From the NCBI GenBank assembly GCA_942493075.1, contig OW818681.1, positions 1,798,001 to 1,862,000 of the forward strand: 64,000 nt of DNA, given 5' to 3'. A model generated the notes under the pieces. It searched no databases, had not been told where the DNA came from, and saw only the letters and a program-made list of their open reading frames with translations. This DNA comes from JBBQYD01 sp942493075 (GTDB lineage: Bacteria > Verrucomicrobiota > Verrucomicrobiia > Limisphaerales > UBA8199). The translations under genes and the position numbers were made by a program. Position 1 is the first letter of the stretch. Each line of letters opens with the position of its first letter. This document shows, in pieces, positions 35,841-44,000 of the stretch.

Positions 35841-36751
35841 ACTACGGTCCGTTCATCTTTCTGGCGGCTTTCTTTGCACTTTCAGCGAGTTGGTTTGGCT
35901 TGATCCTCAAACCTGCTTTCCAATTGGGACATCTCCAGCAGACAAATACCGTGGGTGCTGGGGTGGCGTATCCAGTTGCCCGCTCTGGGCTGGCGCAGCA
36001 AGGGGCACAGGTTTACAGGGCTCAAGGTTGTGTCGCCTGTCACAGTCAGCAGGTGAACCAGGATGGATTCACCTGCGAAGTGGTGCTGGCAGATGCTGGC
36101 ACAAATCAGGCCCCTGTCGTAGCGGAGGTGCGTGCGCTAAACACAAAGCTAACCGATGCCGAGATTGCCACACTGATGACCCAGTTGCCGAAGCCGGTTC
36201 TGCGTACTTCTGCCAAGGATCAGGCCGATGCCGTCGCGAAAAAACTGAACAGCTTCGGCGCCAAGGCGCAGGTCATGATCGTTCCGACAGGCCCCGACAT
36301 CTCACGAGGTTGGGGGCGCCGCCGGTCCGTGGCTGAGGATTATTTGTACGATTCTCCTGCGTTGCCGGGGGCTTCTCGCGTCGGACCGGATCTAGCCAAT
36401 GTGGGCGTCCGTTTGCCAGATGTGAACTGGCATTTGCGGCACTTATACGCACCCAAACATGAGGTGAAGGGCTCACCGATGCCGCCATACCGTTATCTGT
36501 TTCATACACGGAAGATCACAGGGAAACCTTCACCGGAAGCTCTTGTCTTTAATGACGGCATCGTCCCATCCGGATACGAGGTTGTGCCCAAAGACGAAGC
36601 GCGCGCATTGGCAGCGTATTTGGTGAGCTTGCGATCGGACGCTCCATTGTTCTCAACCCCGATGCCCAATCTTTCAGCTCCGGCGACTGCGGTCGGCACG
36701 AATGCGCCAGCCAACACCAATGCCGTTTCTACTAACGCCCCTGCGCAATGA
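35837..36751 (+). CDS. CcoO-like monohaem cytochrome c with an inserted L7/L12-like domain
   Basis: The start is GTG at 35837, which overlaps the previous stop and is preceded by AGGAGGT (35824-35830). The 304-residue protein has an N-terminal helix, a CcoO-type haem site CVACHSQQ at 65-72, and the C-terminal CcoO signature RGWGRRRSVAEDYLYD, RVGPDLANVG, WHLRHLYAP, GSPMPPYRYLF with the Met ligand at 215. Between these halves (about 100-150) is an insert, LTDAEIATLMTQLPKPVLR with AKDQADAVAKKLNSFGAKAQV. It resembles the C-terminal domain of ribosomal protein L7/L12. The tail is Ala/Thr/Asn-rich. It probably transfers electrons next to the CcoN-like subunit. Confidence 0.8.
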   Translation: MNYGPFIFLAAFFALSASWFGLILKPAFQLGHLQQTNTVGAGVAYPVARSGLAQQGAQVYRAQGCVACHSQQVNQDGFTCEVVLADAGTNQAPVVAEVRALNTKLTDAEIATLMTQLPKPVLRTSAKDQADAVAKKLNSFGAKAQVMIVPTGPDISRGWGRRRSVAEDYLYDSPALPGASRVGPDLANVGVRLPDVNWHLRHLYAPKHEVKGSPMPPYRYLFHTRKITGKPSPEALVFNDGIVPSGYEVVPKDEARALAAYLVSLRSDAPLFSTPMPNLSAPATAVGTNAPANTNAVSTNAPAQ

Positions 36752-37347
36752 AGCAAGCCACATCATCTTCAATGCCGAGTTCCGCGTCCGCGGTCAAACC
36801 CGCAGAAACGCAGGGCACCGTGCCTGTTTGGCTCTTTTTCCTGATGTTTGTACTGTTGTTCTGGGGAATGTACTACTTTGATCAGAAAGGCGGATGGTTC
36901 AGCCCGCAGGTCTATGCCCCTTACCATTCCATGGAGCAGTTGGCAGCCTTGCAGCCAGCTTCGGGCGGGAGCAGTGCGCGAGGCAAAGCGGTTTACGAGA
37001 ATGTCTGCGCGCTCTGTCACGGATCGGATGGCAACGGCAAACCTAATCAGGCCCCGCCGTTGGCAGGGTCCGAATGGGTGCTGGGTAGCGTGCCGCGGCT
37101 GACTCGCATCCCGCTCGCCGGTTTGGCTGGGCCCCTGACCGTTAAGGGCGAGCAATGGAACCTTGCAATGCCCGCCATGGGCGCCGCTTTATCAGACGAC
37201 GATCTTGCGGCAGTGTTGACCTATATGCGCCAATCTTGGGGGAACAAGGCCTCGGAAATCACACCGGAGCAGGTGAAGGCGGTGCGTGATGAATTGGGCA
37301 ACCGAAGCCAGCCCTTCACCGCCGAACAACTCAACGCGGTGCCTTAA
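36748..37347 (+). CDS. CcoP-like membrane-anchored monohaem cytochrome c
   Basis: The 199-residue protein has a polar N-terminus, one membrane helix at about 26-44 (PVWLFFLMFVLLFWGMYYF), and one cytochrome c domain with CALCH at 87-91 and a methionine ligand in LAMPAMG. A helical tail follows. Position and shape match the third subunit of a cbb3-like set, reduced to one haem as in several oxidase clusters. Its ATG overlaps the previous stop (ATGA). It is the last gene of the operon that begins at actA. Confidence 0.82.
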   Translation: MKQATSSSMPSSASAVKPAETQGTVPVWLFFLMFVLLFWGMYYFDQKGGWFSPQVYAPYHSMEQLAALQPASGGSSARGKAVYENVCALCHGSDGNGKPNQAPPLAGSEWVLGSVPRLTRIPLAGLAGPLTVKGEQWNLAMPAMGAALSDDDLAAVLTYMRQSWGNKASEITPEQVKAVRDELGNRSQPFTAEQLNAVP

Positions 37348-37354
37348 GTGGTAG

Positions 37355-37375
37355 GGCGCTCTTGCCAAGAGCGCC
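37355..37375. repeat. REP-like hairpin, first copy
   Basis: GGCGCTCTT (37355-37363) pairs perfectly with AAGAGCGCC (37367-37375), preceded by GGTAG. It lies seven bases after the last cytochrome gene and could act as its terminator. The same GGTAGGGCGCTCT opening recurs at 37613-37624. Confidence 0.6.
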
Positions 37376-37437
37376 GTTATCACGCACGCAGAGGTCGGCC
37401 CTTGACCCTGATAAGACGCGCGAGAAAGAATGTAATC

Positions 37438-37461
37438 ACGCAAAGACGCGAAGACGCAAAG
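37438..37461. repeat. Three tandem 8-bp units
   Basis: ACGCAAAG, ACGCGAAG and ACGCAAAG follow each other without spacing. Similar words occur at 78-85. It is part of an otherwise featureless gap (37376-37612) in which I see no gene. Confidence 0.5.
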
Positions 37462-37616
37462 CTTGGAATTCAGGATCAAGAGGGAAATATTTGATCAATT
37501 CTTGCTAACACAACTTTGCACTTCGGCGAGGTCTGCAGCCAATCCGATTCCACTTTTTCACAGCTTCGGCGATGCCGCCCCACCACGGACAAAGCGGCGT
37601 ATCACCTTGGAGGTAG

Positions 37617-37638
37617 GGCGCTCTCGCCTGAGAGCGCC
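37617..37638. repeat. REP-like hairpin, second copy
   Basis: GGCGCTCTC (37617-37625) pairs with GAGAGCGCC (37630-37638), again preceded by GGTAG. The innermost pair is C-G where the first copy has T-A, so the stem is kept by paired substitutions. It lies 30 bases from the 3' end of the convergent DUF1080 gene. Confidence 0.6.
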
Positions 37639-37667
37639 GCTTGAGGCGATGTCGTCCCACCTTCTCT

Positions 37668-38492
37668 CTACTTCAACGGTCGGACCCAGACACTTCGAAA
37701 GGCCACGGGGCAGCCATGGGCACCCAGCCCCAAGGATCCGGTGCTGCTTTTGCTTTTATACTCAGGCACGATGCGATGGCCGGTTTCTCCATAGACCGGC
37801 TCGTTGAGATGCACGAGCACGCCGTTATGGAACATAGTAACCCGTGCGGGCTCCTTCAGTTTGTCATTCTCGAATTTGGGGGCGGTGAAAATAATGTCGA
37901 ATGTTTGCCACTCGCCTGGTTTTCTCGTGACGTTCACCAGGGGAGGGGTTTGACCGTAAATCGCTGCGCATTGTCCATCGGGGTACAGCTTCTCGTTGTA
38001 AGAATCGAAGATTTGAATCTCAAACCGTCCTAGTAACAGGACGCCATTATTGCCTTGGTCGTACCAGGGACCTTTGAAGTTGGCCGGAGCCATCCATTCG
38101 ATGTGATACTGGGCGCTGCCGAAGGATTGCTTGCTGCTCAGCACACCCTGTCCGGCCACCAACATGCCGTTGGTAACCACCCAGTCCTTTGATGAATTCC
38201 ATGCCTTGAGCCCCTTCCCGTCGAAGAGGATGACGGCGTCTGCTGGAACAGGCGCAACTGCTGTCGCTGGACCCGGATCTACGCGAACCGGGGCGGGACG
38301 ATCTGGATCATGAACGAGCCATTCACACCAGGGCAGTTTAGGTGTGTCCTTGTAACCGTAAACGCCGGAGCCATCCTTGGCCTTAAGAAGTTCAGGAGCT
38401 GCCGAAGCCGCTTGGGTGATGATCGAGCCGGAGAGCAGCAGGATGTGAGAGAGCAGGCGTAGTTGCCGGTAGTTCATAGTTAGGATAGCCAT
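37668..38492 (-). CDS. Secreted DUF1080-family (3-keto-disaccharide hydrolase-like) protein
   Basis: The 274-residue product has a signal peptide (HILLLSGSIITQAASAAPE, about 15-34); Met6 at 38477 is an equally good start. The body is a concanavalin-like sandwich of the DUF1080 family. Visible motifs are ILFDGKGLKAWNSS, VTNGMLVAGQGVLSSKQSFGSAQYHIEW, GNNGVLLLGRFEIQIFDS and GEWQTFDIIFTAP. Members include 3-keto-glycoside hydrolases and are abundant in Verrucomicrobia and Planctomycetes. It lies about 70 bases downstream of the GH144 gene on the same strand, so both may be transcribed together and act on external glycans. Confidence 0.85.
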   Translation of the reverse strand: MAILTMNYRQLRLLSHILLLSGSIITQAASAAPELLKAKDGSGVYGYKDTPKLPWCEWLVHDPDRPAPVRVDPGPATAVAPVPADAVILFDGKGLKAWNSSKDWVVTNGMLVAGQGVLSSKQSFGSAQYHIEWMAPANFKGPWYDQGNNGVLLLGRFEIQIFDSYNEKLYPDGQCAAIYGQTPPLVNVTRKPGEWQTFDIIFTAPKFENDKLKEPARVTMFHNGVLVHLNEPVYGETGHRIVPEYKSKSSTGSLGLGAHGCPVAFRSVWVRPLK

Positions 38493-38562
38493 TCAGGTAA
38501 TTATAATTGACGTGCCGGCCAAAAGCAAAATTCAGTGATAACTTCTTACCCGCGCCGGAGGC

Positions 38563-40131
38563 TCAGCGAAACCCGGCTCGGCGAAGCCCCCGCCGGATGT
38601 GCTCGCTCTTCATGAACGTGCGCCAGACTCGCTCGGTCCTGTGGTTTTCGATCATAATCAGGATTGGTCCCTGATCTATCCCCAGCGTATCGCGTGCCCA
38701 CCAGTTCCGCTGGAGATTGAAGCCATCCGCGAAACCGTAAGGTGTCCACAGATTCGTGCGAAACTCCGTATAAAAGTGGCGCAAGGTAGGCATGCAGATT
38801 TCTGGCGCGAACGGCATCGATCCGCCGACAGCAGTTGGTGCGATGGTGCCGTCATCGTTGGCTGGTGGAGGTGCGCCGCGTGCCTCGTAGCCTGTCGGAC
38901 CATCCCCGGCGGTGAGCCCCCAGACCAAAGGCCCGTATCCCTTGAAACTGCCCGGGTTCGCCTTGCAGTAGGCTTGCTGAGCCAGGGTTGCGCGCCGCGA
39001 GTTCTCGAAATAAGTCAGGTCGCGGTCGCGCATCAGAGAATCCTTGAGCGCGCGCAAATCCAGCCAGCACTGTGAGTATTGGTGCACGAACAGGACGGGG
39101 TAGGGGATGTAATCGAATCCATAGTGAGTCCCCCATTCAAAGCTCGAAGTCCACTTATCCCAGGCAGCGGCGGGCAAGGCGTTCTCCTTGGCTCCAATCG
39201 CGAGGATATAGAGGATTGCCGCTTCATTGTATCCGGTCCACCTGGCCTCTAAGAAGCCAGTATCTGGCTGCCACCCCATCCTTAGCCGCAGCGATTCATC
39301 CGACATCCAGCGCCAGTCCACGCGTTTGACGAGAGCATGGGCCAGCCGCCGAATCCCCTTCTCGGAGGGATCGTCTGCATCGAAATACTCTGCGGCATAA
39401 ATAACACCAGCGAGGAACAATGCGGTGTCGATGGAAGAAAGCTCTGTGTGAAAGCGTGTGAACCGTAGTGCGGTCTTTGGGTCCAGAAAATGATAGAACC
39501 ATCCCTTGAAGCCAATCGCGTTCGAAACGCTGTGATTTTGGGGAGCATCATGGAAGGTCGTTAGAGTTTTTAGAACTCTTTCTCGGCCTTGCTCCCGAGT
39601 GATCCAGCCATGGTCGATGCCAATGCCGATCGCCGTGAGCCCGAACCCTACAGATGCAATGCTGGACGCCGCACCGGCCATCGTCCGGTCGGGAATCAGC
39701 CCATTCGTAGGGTTCGCTGTGTACCAGAAGTAATCGAACGCGGTTTGTTGAACGTATTCGAGGAATTCTGAGTCATTCGCGAACGGCTTGGCGCGGACTT
39801 TGCGAGTGGGAGTGTAAGAACCTGATTTTCCTGCGCGATCGACGGCCCTTACTCTGTAAAAGTAATCCTGGTCGTTGGTCACCTGCAGGTCCAACCAGGA
39901 GTTTTCGGTGGCCGAAAGTGTGATGGAGTTTGAGAAGGGTCCAGTGGGAACGCTGGCCCGTTCAACCTGATAACCCGAAACAGGCTCCCTCGTTGGATGA
40001 TCCCAATGCAGCACCACGCTCAGGTCTCCGCTGCGGGCAACGTAACCCCTTGGCGCTTCGAGCGCCCACAGACACGGAATCGTGCCCAGCACAAAACTCA
40101 GTGTGAGGCAGATGGCAGATCGCGGCAGCAT
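38563..40131 (-). CDS. Secreted GH144-like (glucoamylase-domain) beta-glucanase
   Basis: The 522-residue protein has a signal peptide (about 5-23), a fibronectin-III-like domain (27-115, LEAPRGYVARSGDLSVVLHWDHP) and an (alpha/alpha)6 catalytic domain from about 122. Landmarks are TAFDYFWYTANPTNGLIPDR, ASIASVGFGLTAIGIGIDHGW, GWFYHFLD, ELSSIDTALFLAGVIYAAEYF and FVHQYSQCWLDLRALKD. Members of this family (PF10091, GH144/GH162-related) include endo-beta-1,2-glucanases. The catalytic residue cannot be named with certainty from sequence alone. The gene faces away from the hsd island and starts about 120 bases from the inverted repeat at 40254-40305. Confidence 0.83.
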   Translation of the reverse strand: MLPRSAICLTLSFVLGTIPCLWALEAPRGYVARSGDLSVVLHWDHPTREPVSGYQVERASVPTGPFSNSITLSATENSWLDLQVTNDQDYFYRVRAVDRAGKSGSYTPTRKVRAKPFANDSEFLEYVQQTAFDYFWYTANPTNGLIPDRTMAGAASSIASVGFGLTAIGIGIDHGWITREQGRERVLKTLTTFHDAPQNHSVSNAIGFKGWFYHFLDPKTALRFTRFHTELSSIDTALFLAGVIYAAEYFDADDPSEKGIRRLAHALVKRVDWRWMSDESLRLRMGWQPDTGFLEARWTGYNEAAILYILAIGAKENALPAAAWDKWTSSFEWGTHYGFDYIPYPVLFVHQYSQCWLDLRALKDSLMRDRDLTYFENSRRATLAQQAYCKANPGSFKGYGPLVWGLTAGDGPTGYEARGAPPPANDDGTIAPTAVGGSMPFAPEICMPTLRHFYTEFRTNLWTPYGFADGFNLQRNWWARDTLGIDQGPILIMIENHRTERVWRTFMKSEHIRRGLRRAGFR

Positions 40132-40253
40132 GGGAAGATGCTCTCTGGAATCCGGCTTGCTTTCAATTCAAACTCTCTCTCGGTTTGCTTCTCTACTGAC
40201 TCGAAATCCTTGTCAGGAACCTGCGACCTCTGACCTGGCTCGCGTTGGCTCTT

Positions 40254-40305
40254 GCGTTAAGCCAGGGGTGGCACTCGTTCCCTCGCGCCACTCCCTGGTT
40301 AACGC
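40254..40305. repeat. Imperfect inverted repeat beside repeat copy 3
   Basis: GCGTTAA (40254-40260) pairs with TTAACGC (40299-40305), CCAGGG (40262-40267) with CCCTGG (40293-40298), and TGGC (40269-40272) with GCCA (40287-40290). A few mismatches and a bulge interrupt it. It is a separate palindrome in the divergent region between the GH144 gene and the hsd operon. Confidence 0.5.
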
Positions 40306-40338
40306 TGGCATCCCTCTGTAATGCAAATGGAGGTTTTT

Positions 40339-40568
40339 CGAACCCCACGTAGCCTCGGATGAGGCGACCGCAAAATAGCCCAAGGCAAGACCGCTCTGCG
40401 GTCGCCGCCTTGGGTCCTGCGGCTCTCTGATCCTGGCTTTTTTCTCCTTCCGGGTTGGCGCTAAGGAGCGCCAACCCGGAAGGAGAAAAAAGAGTGTGGT
40501 TTATGTTTCTCAACCCAGGACTGCGGCCTTCGGCCTGGGCTATTCGCGGTCGCCCTTCCAGGGCTTGC
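40339..40568 (+). repeat. Five-hairpin repeat, copy 3
   Basis: H0 is GCCTC-GGAT-GAGGC (40352-40365). H1 is CCCAAGGC...GCCTTGGG enclosing GACCGC-TCT-GCGGTC (40379-40414). H2 is a perfect 26-bp stem, 40437-40462 with 40467-40492, loop AAGG. H3 is CCCAGG...CCTGGG with GGCCTTCGGCC inside (40514-40539). H4 is GCCCT-TCC-AGGGC (40552-40564). The upstream word CGAACC-CACG is shared with copy 4 only. It marks the left side of the type I restriction island. Confidence 0.85.
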
Positions 40569-40716
40569 TATTCTGGTTGCATTACGGCTACGTTCAGACT
40601 TAGAGAACATGCGCCTTTTCTACCACGTATGCGGTGCAAAGGAGATTTCCGAGACGGTGTCTGGGAAATTACTTGTCTGCCTTCAAGTTTGAACGGCAAT
40701 TTCTCAGCGACGTCCC

Positions 40717-40914
40717 GTGAGGTTTGATCTCCAGAAGATACTCGAAAGCAAGCGCGCGTTCCGGCGCGAATTGGCTGCGCGGCCCATTGCGGAGAAGTTG
40801 CGGATGCTCGACGCGCTGCGCGAACGCGAACTGGCGATCCGTGGCCGGGCGACCCTTTCAGATTCCGGCGTCCTGCGTGAAGAACCCGCGCCTTTCCGCA
40901 CCAAGCCCAGATGA
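40717..40914 (+). CDS. Small conserved charged protein upstream of hsdR
   Basis: A GTG start at 40717 gives 65 residues. The first 45 (DLQKILESKRAFRRELAARP, then IAEKLRMLDALRERELAIRG) form an amphipathic helical pair that I recognise as a small protein type often found next to toxin-antitoxin or nucleotidyltransferase genes, but I cannot name it. The last 20 residues look unstructured. It is the first gene inside the island opened by repeat copy 3 and lies 135 bases before hsdR in the same direction. Confidence 0.55.
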   Translation: MRFDLQKILESKRAFRRELAARPIAEKLRMLDALRERELAIRGRATLSDSGVLREEPAPFRTKPR

Positions 40915-41049
40915 GCACAGGCGAAGAATCGCCACAGCCAGCGAGCGCGATTCAGCCCTCGACAATCCGTGCAATCCTGCGCATCGCGATGTAATCGCAA
41001 ATTCGATGTATTGTCATCGACCTACTGCTTTGTTAGCATCCCTCGAATC

Positions 41050-44000
41050 GTGAACCCTGAGGAAAAAGCCCGGCAGCAGATCGATGCGATGCTCGTCGCG
41101 TCGGGCTGGGTTGTGCAGACGAAGGCCGACATCAACCTTTCGGCGCAGCGCGGCGTGGCCATTTGCGAACTTAGTTTTGCGACTGGGGAGCCGGACTACA
41201 CCTTGTTCGTGGATGGCAAAGCCATTGGCACGGTCGAAGCCAAGCCTGAGGGCGTAACGCTCACCAGCGTCGAGGAACAATCCGCCAAGTATGTCGCCGG
41301 TGTGCCGTTCGGTTTGCCCGCCTGGAAATCACCCCTCGCGTTCTGTTATGAAAGCACCGGGAAGGAAACCTTCTTCACTAATCGCCTCGATCCCCAGCCG
41401 CGCAGCCGCCGGGTCTTCTCGTTTCATCGCCCGGAAACCTTGGTCGCCTGGGTGCAGCATGTGGTCGGGGGCGGCTCGCCCCTCGCCCAGCGATTGCAGG
41501 AATTTCCGCCCCTGACCCAAGGCAATCTCTGGCCCGCCCAGTTCGAGGCCATCAAGAATCTCGAAATCTCCTTCGTCGCCGGTCGTCCGCGCGCCCTTAT
41601 TCAGATGGCCACTGGCTCGGGCAAGACATTCACTGCCGTCAATTTCATCTATCGCCTCGTCAAATACGCCGGGGCGAAGCGCGTCCTGTTCCTTGTCGAT
41701 CGCGGCAATCTCGGCGATCAGACACTCAAGGAATTTCAACAGTTCGTCTCGCCCGTGAACAACTACAAGTTCACCGAGGAATACATCGTCCAGCGCCTGA
41801 GCAGCAATCAGCTCGACACCTCCGCCCGCGTGGTTATCGGCACGATCCAGCGCATTTATTCCATGCTCAAAGGCGAGACCGAAACCGCCGCCGACCTCGA
41901 TGACCTCCCCATCGAGTCCGCCGAAACGCTGTTCAAGCAGCCCGTCCCGGTGGAATACAACCCCAACTTCCCCATCGAGGAATTCGATTTCATCGTCACC
42001 GACGAATGCCATCGATCCATTTACAATCTTTGGCGGCAGGTGCTGGATTATTTCGACGCCTCGCTTATTGGCCTCACCGCCACGCCGTCCAAGCAGACCT
42101 TCGGCTTCTTCCAGCAGAACCTCGTGATGGAATACAACCACGAGAAGGCCGTGGCCGATGGCGTGAATGTCGGGTGCGACATTTACCGCATCAAAACGCA
42201 GATTACCGAGGGCGGCTCGAAGGTGGAGGCCGGGCTCTGGGTGGACAAACGCGACCGACAGACCCGCAAGGTCCGATGGGAACAGCTCGACGAAGTGCTC
42301 GCTTACAATGCCGGCGACCTCGACCGCGACGTCGTTGCCACCGACCAGATTCGCACGGTGCTGGAAACGTTCCGCGACCGGGTCTTCACCGAGATGTTCC
42401 CCGGCCGCGCCGACCTGCCCAAGACCCTCATCTTCGCCAAGGACGACACCCACGCCGACGACATCGTCCGCATCTGCCGCGAGGTGTTCGGCAAGGGCAA
42501 CGACTTCTGCCAGAAGATCACCTATCGCACCGGCTTCACCCGCATCCCGGTCGGCAAGAAACTGGTCGATGGCAAGGAAATCGAGGTGTTCAAGTGGGAA
42601 CGCACCGCCAGCCTCACGCTAGAACAAATCCTCAGCGCCTTCCGCAACAGCTACAACCCGCGCATCGCCGTCACCGTGGACATGATCGCCACCGGCACGG
42701 ACATCAAGCCGCTGGAAATCGTCTTCTTCATGCGCAGCGTGGCGTCGAAGAATTTCTTCGAGCAGATGAAAGGCCGCGGCGTGCGCGTGGTGTCCGACAC
42801 CGAGATGGAACAGGTCAACCCCGGCGTCAAACGCAAGACCCGCTACCTCATCATGGATGCTGTGGGCGTCACCGAACGCGTTCACACCGAATCCCGTCCA
42901 CTGGAAAAGAAACCCACCGTTAGCTTCGACAAACTCCTCGATGCCGCCGCGCTCGGCACAACCGAAGTCGCCGCCGTCGAATCCTTGGCCGGTCGCCTCA
43001 TCCGCCTCGAACGCCGCTTCGATGCCGAGCTGGAAGCTGAAGTCGTCAAAACCGCCAAAGGCCAGACCCTCTCCCAGATTTCCAAAGCCATGCTCGCCGC
43101 GATTGACCCGGATATGGTGGAAGAGGCGTCCCGCCTCTTGATGGCAGAACAACAGCGGCGAGACGCCGCTGCCACTTTCTCGCTGAACTATTTCGATTCC
43201 GAAGCACCGATTGCTTTCCTGTCCGGGGAACTGCCGCATTGGCGGCAGCAGGGCACGACTTACTTCGTCACTTTCCGGCTCGCCGATTCCCTGCCACGTG
43301 AGAGGCTCGAGCAATGGCGCCAAGAGCAAAAGAACTGGCTGGCGGAGAATCCTGAGCCGCATGACGAGCCAACCCGGCGCGACTATTACGAGCGCTTCCC
43401 GCAGCGCCTCCAACAATGGCTTGATGCGGGCTCAGGTTCGTGTGCCTTGGCCATTCCGGAAGTGAAGACAATGGTGGAGCGATGCTTGGGTCATTTCGAT
43501 CGCGAGCGTTACCGGTTGCATGAGTTCGTTGTTGCGCCAAATCATGTTCACGCGCTTGTTTCCCCCTCCGGCGAACACACCCTTTCAGAAATCCTGCACT
43601 CATGGAAGTCCTTCACCGCGCATGAAATCGTGAAGATGGCCAAGAATGGCGCCAAGAGTGGCGGAGCTGTCCCGGCTCTGAACCTCGAAAACAACACCGT
43701 CTGGCAAAAGGAGTCCTTCGACCACATTGTCCGTGGCCCGGCCAGCATGGAGAAGTTCCGAGAATACATCCGGAATCACAGCGGTTCTCAAGCTGGCAGC
43801 GGCGGGACACCAATTTCCTACCTCGAACCGACAGCAAAACAGCGGCGAGACGCCGCTGCCACTTTAATCAAATCCGCCCTCGCGCCTTTGGCTTCCAATC
43901 CCGACCTCCGCAACCTGCTCAAGAAGATCGCCAAGGCCGCCGAGCAGACCATCGACATCATTTCCCAGGACGCACTGATCTACGCCGGCCCGGCCCAGGC

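Noticed and set aside
41329..43416. Long minus-strand open frames opposite hsdR (374 and 265 residues)
   Set aside because: They are mirror frames of a GC-rich gene; the plus strand has clear HsdR motifs throughout and the minus frames show no family.
43151..43865. The RAYT as an independent gene or an IS200/IS605 element with tnpB
   Set aside because: No stop precedes it, no tnpB is present, and it is continuous with hsdR. I treat it as an in-frame insertion.
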